DNA from: Candidatus Bathyarchaeota archaeon
GTDB taxonomy: Archaea > Thermoproteota > Bathyarchaeia > Bathyarchaeales > Bathyarchaeaceae
Length of the DNA stretch: 5,080 nt
Reading direction: 5' to 3'
Assembly: GCA_029883255.1 (NCBI GenBank)
Contig: JAOUJL010000118.1
Location: 1 to 5,080, forward strand
Shown here: positions 1 through 5,080 of the stretch, piece after piece
Numbering within the stretch: position 1 is the stretch's first letter
How the letters are laid out: every line of letters starts with the position of its first letter
Made by a program: the position numbers and the translations under genes
Notes under the pieces: generated by a model
Seen by the model: the letters and a program-made list of their open reading frames with translations, nothing else
Database searches by the model: none
What the model was told of the DNA's origin: nothing

Positions 1-1
1 T

Positions 2-55
2 TTGACTAGTTTTAAGGAGTTGCCTTTGGAGCCTGTACCACGCCGCCCAAGATAA
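2..55 (+). CDS. possible 3' end of a convergent plus-strand gene (partial)
   Basis: One plus-strand frame is open from the window edge to a TAA at 53-55 and gives 17 residues, LTSFKELPLEPVPRRPR. The other two plus frames stop within the first few codons. A pyrimidine-rich tract follows the stop at 62-76, as expected after an archaeal gene. The tail is rich in Pro and Arg and I recognise no family. It is too short to separate from chance: an open run of 17 codons is common in non-coding DNA. If real, it is the C terminus of a gene facing the HD-domain gene tail to tail. Confidence 0.25.
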   Translation: MTSFKELPLEPVPRRPR

Positions 56-199
56 GTCACGTTTGGCTTTCTCTTTATGAGAAGAGCAGGTGTGGGATTT
101 ATGCGTGCAGAGCAGGTCTTCTGCTAGGGACAACCCCGAAACACAAACATGTTTTCCAGTCTAGATGATTTATGAACTTGAAATGCCCTTTTGCGTGCA
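56..199. other. non-coding stretch with short direct repeats, downstream of the HD gene
   Basis: No open frame of useful length, tRNA cloverleaf or convincing C/D-box pair is visible on either strand. Exact short direct repeats occur on the plus strand: AGAGCAGGT at 83-91 and 109-117, GATTTATG at 96-103 and 167-174, and TGCGTGCA at 102-109 and 192-199. A small inverted repeat, AGCAG/CTGCT with a 5-nt loop, lies at 111-125. On the minus strand this is the 3' flank of the HD gene. It lacks a clean U-tract, with only a modest T-rich stretch around 139-153. Its function is not evident. Confidence 0.4.
62..76 (+). terminator. pyrimidine-rich tract, possible archaeal terminator
   Basis: The plus strand reads TTTGGCTTTCTCTTT starting 7 nt after the TAA at 53-55. 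Archaeal RNA polymerase commonly terminates on T-rich non-template stretches without a strong hairpin. The tract is interrupted by G and C, and it depends on the upstream partial reading frame being real, so this is a weak call. Confidence 0.2.
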
Positions 200-919
200 T
201 TAGTTCTTCTTTCTATTGGCAATTATTCTTTCAATTGTAGCCTTAACAGCAAGTCTAGCTTTTTCAGAGTTCGAATATTCACGTTGTTTCGAGCGAACTA
301 TTTCGAAGGCTTCCTTCGATGTGCTGATGTGCAGTTCCTCGCCCGTAGCCATTCTTGAAAGATATCTTGCTGCTCTGAGCACCTCACCGTTTAGTCTGGA
401 GTCTGTGACGTCCGCTAGGTGGCAAACTAAGGCTTCGATTGTTCTTGGCCAGATGGGTCCTGCCTGTCCTCCATGATGCGCACAGACTATGTGGATCAGA
501 TTCAGGGGGAAGCCTCTTCGAACAAGTTCTGAAACAGCAAGTGTTAGGTGGTCAATTCGTTCGGCTAAGGGGGTTGTTTCGTAGGTTCCGTTTTCTTCTT
601 CTTTGTATGTTAGAGGTTTGAAGATGTCGTGTAAAACTACTCCTGCGAGTACTAGGTCTCTGTCCACCTTCCCGTGATATATCTTCTTGATGACGCCGCA
701 GAGCGTTAAGGCAATTTCAGTCGAAGCCATCACGTGTTCGAGAAAGCCTTCGGGATAACTGTGGTGGCGGGATAACCCAGCGGGAGAACTGTTCAAAGGC
801 AGACCAGTATACGCTTTTCCCTCTATCTCAACCGAAGGATTCTCGATGAGTGAAGCCACTTTTTCGCGAAGCGATTTATCCCTAATTTTTTCCACAATTT
901 TCTCAAGTCGAGGGTCCAA
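200..919 (-). CDS. HD-domain metal-dependent phosphohydrolase (MptB-like or YhaM-like)
   Basis: This complete 239-residue soluble protein has the ordered metal-ligand pattern of the HD superfamily. It runs from an HHSYPEGFLEH block (H52, H53, H62) through the HD doublet H97-D98 in VVLHDIFK and H124 in RIDH to the AHHGG block (H148, H149) and HLADVTD (H167, D170). The usual HDIGK reads HDIFK. The family hydrolyses phosphoesters with bound divalent metals in the cytoplasm. The order HHxYxxGxLEH, HD, H, HHG, HxxD resembles YhaM-type 3'-5' exoribonucleases, but the N-terminal OB-fold of YhaM is absent. The size and archaeal setting also fit MptB, the dihydroneopterin 2',3'-cyclic phosphate phosphodiesterase of methanopterin synthesis. 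I cannot choose between them. The TTG start is supported by GGAGGAG 5 nt upstream, and the gene ends in TAA. It stands apart from the ABC cluster by 168 bp and has its own TATA box. Confidence 0.88.
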   Translation of the reverse strand: MDPRLEKIVEKIRDKSLREKVASLIENPSVEIEGKAYTGLPLNSSPAGLSRHHSYPEGFLEHVMASTEIALTLCGVIKKIYHGKVDRDLVLAGVVLHDIFKPLTYKEEENGTYETTPLAERIDHLTLAVSELVRRGFPLNLIHIVCAHHGGQAGPIWPRTIEALVCHLADVTDSRLNGEVLRAARYLSRMATGEELHISTSKEAFEIVRSKQREYSNSEKARLAVKATIERIIANRKKN

Positions 920-924
920 AAGTA

Positions 925-931
925 CTCCTCC
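925..931 (-). promoter_or_regulatory. ribosome binding site deciding a TTG start
   Basis: The minus strand reads GGAGGAG, then the 5-nt spacer TACTT, then TTG at 919-917. This strong Shine-Dalgarno match fixes the start of the HD-domain gene at a TTG. The first in-frame ATG is codon 64, inside the HHSYPEGFLEH metal-binding region, so starting there would destroy the fold. Confidence 0.8.
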
Positions 932-958
932 GCCAACCTACAACCATCGTCTTACTCT

Positions 959-967
959 TATTTTATA
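959..967 (-). promoter_or_regulatory. archaeal TATA box for the HD-domain gene
   Basis: The minus strand reads TATAAAATA, preceded by CGACAAG, which loosely fits the purine-rich TFB recognition element. With the usual TATA-to-start distance of about 25 nt, transcription would begin near 936-940. That gives a leader of about 20 nt that still contains the GGAGGAG site at 925-931. The good geometry suggests the HD gene has its own transcript rather than depending on read-through from the ABC cluster. The transcription start is inferred. Confidence 0.65.
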
Positions 968-1071
968 CTTGTCGAGTTTTCTGTGAGAAGGGACACCTTG
1001 CTACGATTCACTTCTCTCTTCATTCGCTATCATAAGCACCATTCGAATGGGCGTAGGGATTTTTCGACAAG
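968..1071. repeat. separated 8-bp inverted repeat around the HD promoter's upstream flank
   Basis: CTTGTCGA at 968-975, immediately upstream of the TATA box on the minus strand, is the exact reverse complement of TCGACAAG at 1064-1071. The arms are 88 bp apart. The inner arm overlaps where TFB or a repressor would bind. This could be a paired operator or simply chance, and I see no regulator gene nearby. Confidence 0.25.
1039..1050. repeat. 12-bp perfect palindrome in the intergenic gap
   Basis: CCATTCGAATGG is self-complementary over all 12 bases and lies between the end of the Yip1-like gene and the HD promoter. A second, shorter palindrome, CGTCGACG, is at 1077-1084, just past the Yip1-like stop codon. 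Neither is followed by a U-tract in the minus-strand transcript, so they do not look like intrinsic terminators. A dimeric regulator site is possible but unproven. Confidence 0.35.
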
Positions 1072-1087
1072 GAGGGCGTCGACGATT

Positions 1088-1765
1088 CTACCTCAAAGGA
1101 AGCAACACAGAAAGAAAGGCTATTAAAACAAACGATATAGCCGCGACAAATATCGATCTTGCAGTTGACATTTTGTAGTTTTCATGGATAGCGACTACGA
1201 AGAGAACTATCGACCAGAGTCGGAAAATGGTGAAAATGTTCATAGTCGCGTTTGCAATCGTGTTGAGAAGCGGATAGACCGATATCTGAAGGCCAGTTAC
1301 AAGTTGGAGTACCTCGTCTTGACCAGCAGTAAACGAGTCTGCGAGACGCAGTACCTGTTGTATGAGGAGAGGTGTTGATGCGTATCCAGCTAATGTTAGC
1401 ATGCTTTTGAATGTGCCTTTTCCTCCAAGAGGGCTTGAAAAGCCATGAATGAGAGCCGAACCTATTACCCAAGTTCCGAAGACGCTGATTAGCCCGAGCA
1501 TTGCGTTTATAGTCATTGAGGCTTGACGGAGTTGCTCTGCGTTGACAATCCCTCCTGGTCGTTGGTCAACAAAGAAGCTCGTAGGCAACTTTCCTGTGTA
1601 ATTGAAGCTTGCCCACGACGCAACGATGGCTATAACAAGGATTAAGGCTGTCGCCTTCAAGAGGCTTGGGCTCCCCAGTATTAATCTGAATGAACTTCGT
1701 GGGGAGATTAGGCATCCTATGATTTCTCTTATGAAACTCAATTTTCTACTTTCTATTTTATTCAT
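1088..1765 (-). CDS. Yip1-like multi-pass membrane protein
   Basis: This 225-residue integral membrane protein has about five hydrophobic segments, near residues 36-56, 84-106, 121-140, 174-195 and 203-222. A short basic cytoplasmic N terminus carries IIGCLISPRSSF, followed by the first helix. That beginning (a 'xxxPxxxF' stretch before the helix) and the overall spacing resemble the Yip1 family (PF04893). Prokaryotic members are mostly uncharacterised and often sit beside transporters. The ATG overlaps the permease stop codon by 8 nt (ATGAATAA), which implies translational coupling, so a role with the ABC transporter is a reasonable inference. The gene ends in TAG and no clear terminator follows. 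The Yip1 assignment rests on general sequence character and not on a catalytic motif. Confidence 0.75.
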   Translation of the reverse strand: MNKIESRKLSFIREIIGCLISPRSSFRLILGSPSLLKATALILVIAIVASWASFNYTGKLPTSFFVDQRPGGIVNAEQLRQASMTINAMLGLISVFGTWVIGSALIHGFSSPLGGKGTFKSMLTLAGYASTPLLIQQVLRLADSFTAGQDEVLQLVTGLQISVYPLLNTIANATMNIFTIFRLWSIVLFVVAIHENYKMSTARSIFVAAISFVLIAFLSVLLPLR

Positions 1766-3002
1766 ATCTTAAAGCCTCCACGGGAGCTAGCTTTGATGCT
1801 TTCCTAGAGGGGTAAAGTCCGGCCAAGGTTCCAGTTATGGCCGCAAATACTATCCCAATTACTCCAACTTCCAGTGATGGCACAGATGTTAGAGGAACGC
1901 CCATTGTAAACGCCAAGACGGTTGACGCTACCTGGCCGAGGAAGACCCCGAAAACTACGCCGATCACGCCTCCGATTAATCCCGTCAGTAAGGATTCGGT
2001 GAGAAACATCATCAATATATCCCTGCTTTTTGCACCTAGCGCTTTCATCACTCCTATCTCACGTGTCCGCTCCATAACTGAGATTGTCATAGTGTTGATG
2101 ACCGCAACTCCTGCAACAATTAGGGAGATTGCAGCTATTCCACCAAGTATCGCCTCCATTATCGTCATTACGCTTCCCACCATCCCAGCAATAGCATCAG
2201 ACGATATTACCATCACGTCTTCGCCGAGTTCGTCTTGGATTTCTCTTGTGATTTTGTCGATGGATTCTACGTTCTCGGCTTTCACTATAATCTGGTCGAC
2301 TGTGTTGCCGGTGTGGAAAATCTGTTGTGCCGTTGTGAAGGTAGTGTATATTTGGGTATCTGCAGAGCCAAACATCATTCCTCCTCCAACTTCTTCCAGA
2401 ATCCCAGTCACTCTAAAAGCGACGGTCTCCTTTTTTTCCTGTTCTGTAATATCCAGGGTTACGCGACTTCCAAGGCGTGCTATGGGTTCCTCAAGGTGTT
2501 GAGGATGAGCAACTGTAGCTCCTAATACCGTAGACATGCTATCGCTTCCCCGTAAGAACCTGCCCTCCATCACCTCAACGGTGGCAAAAGCTTGGGTATA
2601 CTCTTCTGGGACCATGCCTGTAACCGTTACAGAGTCTGAGTAACCACCTATTTGGATTTTCACCGTCTTGCTTATCACCGGAGTTGCTATAGCCACGCCT
2701 GAAATTCTATCTATTCGGTCGATGTCCCTTAGAGTTAGAGTAGCTCCACCTCCTAGTCCAGTAGCCCCGCCTCCTTGCCCTTGTCCAGGCATTCCCATGA
2801 AACTTCCAGGGATGATTATTATCGTTTCAGGATCCAAAAGCTCCATCTGCTGGTTTATGGATACGCTCATCCCTTCTGTCATGGAGAGAAGGGCCACTAT
2901 AGCTGAGATTCCTATCAATATACCCGTCACGTTGAGGGCTACTCTAAACTTGCGATCTTTTATTCCGTCCGTGGCCATGAAGACTATGTCTCTAAACTTC
3001 AC
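1758..3002 (-). CDS. ABC transporter permease, MacB/FtsX family
   Basis: This 414-residue membrane subunit has the four-helix MacB layout. Helix 1 is near residues 21-42. A large extracytoplasmic domain (about 43-280, MacB_PCD-like) follows, and then the C-terminal FtsX core with helices near 283-308, 331-362 and 376-397. The family hallmark lies at 311-329 (ERTREIGVMKALGAKSRDI), the cytoplasmic coupling region that contacts the ATPase. The C terminus YPSRKASKLAPVEALRYE is also typical. MacB-type permeases usually transmit ATPase strokes to extracytoplasmic partners rather than passing substrate through the membrane core. I chose the GTG at 3002-3000: a G-rich site sits just upstream, the resulting N terminus (MKFRDIVFMATDGI) fits the family, and it starts 11 nt after the preceding stop. 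A longer in-frame start at 3065 would overlap that gene by 52 nt. An unusual Gly-rich loop occupies residues 69-87. Confidence 0.93.
   Translation of the reverse strand: MKFRDIVFMATDGIKDRKFRVALNVTGILIGISAIVALLSMTEGMSVSINQQMELLDPETIIIIPGSFMGMPGQGQGGGATGLGGGATLTLRDIDRIDRISGVAIATPVISKTVKIQIGGYSDSVTVTGMVPEEYTQAFATVEVMEGRFLRGSDSMSTVLGATVAHPQHLEEPIARLGSRVTLDITEQEKKETVAFRVTGILEEVGGGMMFGSADTQIYTTFTTAQQIFHTGNTVDQIIVKAENVESIDKITREIQDELGEDVMVISSDAIAGMVGSVMTIMEAILGGIAAISLIVAGVAVINTMTISVMERTREIGVMKALGAKSRDILMMFLTESLLTGLIGGVIGVVFGVFLGQVASTVLAFTMGVPLTSVPSLEVGVIGIVFAAITGTLAGLYPSRKASKLAPVEALRYE
1775..1779 (-). promoter_or_regulatory. ribosome binding site of the Yip1-like gene, inside the permease gene
   Basis: GGAGG on the minus strand lies 9 nt before the ATG at 1765-1763, within the last codons of the permease gene. 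Together with the ATGAATAA start/stop overlap this supports both the chosen start and coupled translation. Confidence 0.65.
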
Positions 3003-3008
3003 ATTTAG

Positions 3009-3014
3009 CCCCCC
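3009..3014 (-). promoter_or_regulatory. ribosome binding site deciding the permease GTG start
   Basis: The minus strand has a run of six G, beginning with the last base of the TAG stop of the repeat-protein gene. A 6-nt spacer (CTAAAT) follows, then GTG. An ATG overlaps one base earlier but is followed directly by TGA, so only the GTG can be used. The G-run is an imperfect Shine-Dalgarno match, but its position is right. Confidence 0.55.
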
Positions 3015-4579
3015 TATGGTCTCACACCGAATAATATCCTGATTACAGTCCAGATTACGTCCCACAATGTTGGACTTGTTCCCGCGTTCTGATTTGAGAA
3101 CTCGTTAACGACAACGGGTGGCTCAATCACGGTTTGGCGTTGTTGATTATATCCATCCCAACAGCTAACTCTAATCTGAAGAGTATAGCTTCCAGCAGTA
3201 GCATTCGAGTCGACCATGAACTGGACGGTGAATAAGACAGGGCTGTCTGGGTCTACGCGGCCGATGTACTCGTAGCTTTGAGGAATGGACAAGAAGGGGC
3301 TAATTGAACGATTTTCAATGATTTCGATTTCAACAAATTCAACAGTTTCGGTTCCCAGTAGAAGCAGATCAGCCTCAATTTCCACTGTTTCTCCAGGTTC
3401 CGCTGTTATAATTGAAGGCTGAATGTCAAGCAAGCGGAAGCCAATCTTGCTGTGCACACCTATTGATACAGCTTCGCTTAGGCTATTTGGTTGGTCATCC
3501 ACATCATAATAGGAGATTATTAGCTGAAGAACGTAGAGATGTGCGTCTGCATCTCCACTGGTGCGGAGATCATATACAACTTTCGCGGTTTGGTTTGTGG
3601 TCAAATCTCCAACGAAAACGAGGGTGGGATCGAGAGATACGAAGGGGCTCTGAGAGTCGATTGTCAGTTGCACTTGAACGTCGTGAGCGTCTGCTCCCCA
3701 ATTTTTTAGTTCCATTTCCACAGTTAAATTATGTCCTGGAAAAACTTCGGTAGGTGTCACTTTGAAGTCTTGAACCGCAATCCTTGTGCGCTCTGTTGGC
3801 TTGACGGAATCGACCAACACACCTATGATTAGACTATCAGAATAGGAGATGCCTTCTGGGTCTTTATAGTTCAGTGTAAGCGTTAGTGAATAGGCTCCAA
3901 GGGGAGTGGTCCTTGACACCCCGAGCAACGGCGTAAAGTGAACGCTAGAGTTTATTTCTACAACGTCAAAGAGGTAAGAGAGTTCTTTCAAAACGACTAT
4001 GTTTGAGCTGGTTGAGGTTAACACCGCTTCAACATCGTGTACTGCTTTCTTGCCAATGTTGGTTACGGTAATGTCTATCTCGTTCTCGGCGCCAGCTGTG
4101 ACATGATAATCCTCCGCGTCAACGGAAAGGTCTACCTCCGTAGGTTTTACAGCGTCGACGACGACACCAATTTGCACCTCGTCCTTATACATTTCATTCG
4201 CTGTGTCAGTATATTCGAGCTTGAGCGTTAACGAATAAACTCCAAGGGGGCAGCTGTTTGCAACGTGCAAAACGGGATGCATCCATTCCATTTCGCCGTA
4301 ATGTATCTCTTCAAACGCGGCGTTGGATTCCTTCACAATGGATATTCCTGAAACAGTTGAGGGAACAGTCAAAGTTGCTCTAACATCAAAAGCGTATCTC
4401 TCATCGATATTTTCGATGGAAATGCTCATTTCGTTCTCCTCTCCAGCTGTAAGGTTATATCCTGCGACGTTGACCTCTAACAATGGTCTATTGTATGCCA
4501 TGGCGGGTTGTGTATACTTTATGGCGAATAGCATTAGAAGGCATACTGACAAAATTATTGAACTTATTTTTCTAGACAT
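3014..4579 (-). CDS. secreted or anchored four-repeat Ig-like protein (COG1361 / S-layer-like type)
   Basis: This 521-residue protein begins with a Sec signal peptide: basic MSRK, a hydrophobic core at about 7-20, and an AMA cleavage motif ending at residue 28. Four tandem beta-rich modules of about 115 residues follow (about 33-147, 149-263, 265-377 and 379-493). Each has a 'xxAGxENE/GHNLTVEMEL'-type strand for a conserved N-terminal edge and a 'PLGxYSLTLxLxY'-type closing strand. Such CARDB/NPCBM-associated (NEW3)-like modules are typical of archaeal cell-surface proteins. Six N-glycosylation sequons (N42, N210, N284, N329, N423, N459) agree with surface exposure. A short hydrophobic tail at about 504-519 may anchor it. 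It lies between the ATPase (6 nt) and permease (11 nt) genes of an ABC transporter, so it is probably the extracytoplasmic partner. It has no MacA-like coiled coil or lipoyl domain, and its ligand is unknown. Confidence 0.85.
   Translation of the reverse strand: MSRKISSIILSVCLLMLFAIKYTQPAMAYNRPLLEVNVAGYNLTAGEENEMSISIENIDERYAFDVRATLTVPSTVSGISIVKESNAAFEEIHYGEMEWMHPVLHVANSCPLGVYSLTLKLEYTDTANEMYKDEVQIGVVVDAVKPTEVDLSVDAEDYHVTAGAENEIDITVTNIGKKAVHDVEAVLTSTSSNIVVLKELSYLFDVVEINSSVHFTPLLGVSRTTPLGAYSLTLTLNYKDPEGISYSDSLIIGVLVDSVKPTERTRIAVQDFKVTPTEVFPGHNLTVEMELKNWGADAHDVQVQLTIDSQSPFVSLDPTLVFVGDLTTNQTAKVVYDLRTSGDADAHLYVLQLIISYYDVDDQPNSLSEAVSIGVHSKIGFRLLDIQPSIITAEPGETVEIEADLLLLGTETVEFVEIEIIENRSISPFLSIPQSYEYIGRVDPDSPVLFTVQFMVDSNATAGSYTLQIRVSCWDGYNQQRQTVIEPPVVVNEFSNQNAGTSPTLWDVIWTVIRILFGVRP
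3023..3070 (-). other. C-terminal hydrophobic tail of the repeat protein
   Basis: Residues 504-519 (TLWDVIWTVIRILFGV) follow a Ser/Asn/Gly/Thr-rich linker. They are hydrophobic apart from one Asp and one Arg, and only basic or small residues (RP) remain after them. At about 16 residues the segment is short for a full membrane span, so it could be a tail anchor, an amphipathic interfacial helix or a docking helix for the permease. Confidence 0.5.
3791..4483 (-). repeat. recently duplicated domain pair (modules 1 and 2 of the repeat protein)
   Basis: Modules 1 (4139-4483) and 2 (3791-4135) align with a period of about 116 residues. Shared blocks include TAGEENE against TAGAENE, PLGVYSLTLKLEY against PLGAYSLTLTLNY, and IGVVVDAVKPTE against IGVLVDSVKPTE. 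The similarity is still visible in the DNA: the plus strand near 4224-4250 and near 3879-3905 shares GCGTTA, GAATA and CTCCAAGGGG in the same order. Modules 3 and 4 (3101-3787) keep only the fold pattern. This points to a later duplication of the N-terminal pair. Confidence 0.75.
4496..4579 (-). other. Sec signal peptide of the repeat protein
   Basis: Residues 1-28 have a positively charged start (R3, K4), a hydrophobic core (IISL-type, about 6-20) and small residues at -3 and -1 (A26, A28). Cleavage is predicted before Y29. There is no lipobox cysteine at the cleavage site, so it is not an evident lipoprotein. Confidence 0.75.
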
Positions 4580-4584
4580 AATTC

Positions 4585-4591
4585 ATCACCT
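4585..4591 (-). promoter_or_regulatory. ribosome binding site overlapping the ATPase stop codon
   Basis: AGGTGAT on the minus strand is a full seven-base match to the anti-Shine-Dalgarno end of 16S rRNA. It contains the TGA stop of the ATPase gene (4588-4586). The 5-nt spacer GAATT leads to the ATG at 4579-4577. The arrangement fixes the start of the repeat protein and suggests translational coupling with the ATPase. Confidence 0.8.
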
Positions 4592-5080
4592 GAGTATTTC
4601 TTCCTTTACAATCATACCATCCTGCATATGTGCTATGCGATCAACGGACTTGGCTACTAGAGGATCATGAGTGACGATCACGAATGTCTGATGCTGTTCC
4701 CTATTCAATTTCCTAAGGATTTCCATAACCTCTTCACCCGTCTTTGAATCTACGTTTCCAGTAGGCTCATCGCAAAGCACTACCGATGGATTATTGACTA
4801 AAGCTCTGGCAATGGCTACTCTTTGCTGTTCTCCGCCGCTTAGCTCTGTAGGCTTGTGGTCAAGTCTGTCTCCTAACCCAACTCTCTCTAGAAGCTCTGT
4901 TGCCCTTCTTTTTCGCGCCTCTTTTGAGACACCAGCAAAAGCCATTGGGAACTCAACATTTTTCAAACCGGACATTCGAGCGACCAAGTTGAAAAACTGA
5001 AAAACGAAACCTATCTCGCGATTCCTGAGCCCGGCTAGTTCATCGTCACTGAGTTTGGAAATGTTTGTTCCTTTTATAAG
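4586..5080 (-). CDS. ABC transporter ATP-binding protein, MacB/LolD type (5' end outside window)
   Basis: The visible part is the C-terminal 164 residues. The family is usually about 225-230 residues, so about 60 N-terminal residues, including Walker A, lie beyond 5080. The frame is open through to the window edge, so the TTG at 4987 is an internal Leu codon and not a start. Motifs in order, numbered from the edge, are the Q-loop IGFVFQFFNL (Q28), the ABC signature LSGGEQQR (80-87), Walker B VVLCDEP with catalytic E105, a D-loop reading NVDSKTG where NLDSKTG is usual, and the H-loop THDP (H138). All visible catalytic residues are present. The FVFQ-FNL and ENVEFP-like stretch is typical of the LolD/MacB/FtsE branch, whose ATPases drive FtsX-type permeases such as the one two genes downstream. 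It acts as a cytoplasmic dimer. It is the first visible gene of the cluster, and the operon promoter is outside the window. Confidence 0.95.
   Translation of the reverse strand, partial: LIKGTNISKLSDDELAGLRNREIGFVFQFFNLVARMSGLKNVEFPMAFAGVSKEARKRRATELLERVGLGDRLDHKPTELSGGEQQRVAIARALVNNPSVVLCDEPTGNVDSKTGEEVMEILRKLNREQHQTFVIVTHDPLVAKSVDRIAHMQDGMIVKEEILR

Noticed and set aside
111..125. AGCAG/CTGCT hairpin as an intrinsic terminator
   Set aside because: The stem is only 5 bp and no U-tract follows it on either strand.
1..199. Possible tRNA or C/D-box RNA in the left flank
   Set aside because: I found no acceptor/T-arm pairing, no GGTTCGAATCC-like T loop, and no box C with a matching box D at suitable spacing on either strand.
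1182..1472. Second minus-strand frame of 96 codons inside the Yip1-like gene, and the small plus-strand frames at 216-621, 1184-1378, 2235-2525, 2668-3042, 3412-3753, 4037-4231, 4323-4670 and 4794-5000
   Set aside because: All lie inside well-supported genes in other frames, show no recognisable domains, and are explained as shadows.
1837..2502. Plus-strand open frame of 221 codons opposite the permease gene
   Set aside because: It is the antisense shadow of a strongly recognised MacB-type permease. Its composition is a low-complexity run of Thr, Ile, Pro and Ser, it has no domain character, and I see no ribosome site.
3003..3065. Longer permease start at 3065, adding 21 residues
   Set aside because: It would overlap the end of the repeat-protein gene by 52 nt, adds a Cys/polar stretch unlike MacB N termini, and is less well placed than the GTG at 3002 with its G-rich site.
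4586..4987. ATPase taken as a 133-residue gene starting at the TTG at 4987
   Set aside because: The same frame continues without a stop to 5080 and encodes the Q-loop region (IGFVFQFFNL), so the TTG is internal and the gene is cut by the window edge.

Overview
The window looks like chromosomal DNA of an archaeon, probably an uncultivated lineage. The evidence is an archaeal TATA box (TATAAAATA) about 40 nt before a TTG-started gene, Shine-Dalgarno sites matching archaeal 16S rRNA (AGGTGAT, GGAGGAG), GTG and TTG starts, and a tandem-repeat secreted protein of the S-layer-like (COG1361) type beside a MacB/LolD-like ABC transporter. The phylum cannot be fixed from this sequence. All confidently called genes are on the minus strand.

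Right part (5080 down to 1088): a tightly packed, co-directional four-gene cluster. In transcription order it encodes (1) the ATPase of a MacB/LolD-type ABC transporter, with its N terminus and Walker A cut off by the window edge; (2) a secreted or membrane-anchored protein with four Ig-like beta-sandwich repeats; (3) a MacB/FtsX-type permease; and (4) a Yip1-like membrane protein with about five helices. The junctions are 6 nt, 11 nt and an 8-nt overlap, each with a visible Shine-Dalgarno site, so the genes are very probably co-transcribed and partly translationally coupled. The operon promoter lies outside the window. My inference is a mechanotransmission-type or export ABC system at the cytoplasmic membrane. 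In it the repeat protein would take the extracytoplasmic place that MacA-like adaptors hold in bacteria, and the Yip1-like protein would be an accessory membrane subunit. The substrate is unknown.

Middle (920-1087): a 168-bp intergenic gap with a good TATA box for the next gene, short inverted repeats and no obvious U-tract terminator for the ABC cluster.

Left part (200-919): a complete HD-domain metal-dependent phosphohydrolase, either MptB-like (tetrahydromethanopterin synthesis) or related to the YhaM-type HD phosphodiesterases. Positions 1-199 carry no clear gene. A short plus-strand frame open from the window edge to a TAA at 55 may be the tail of a convergent gene, and the rest holds short direct repeats and a pyrimidine-rich stretch.
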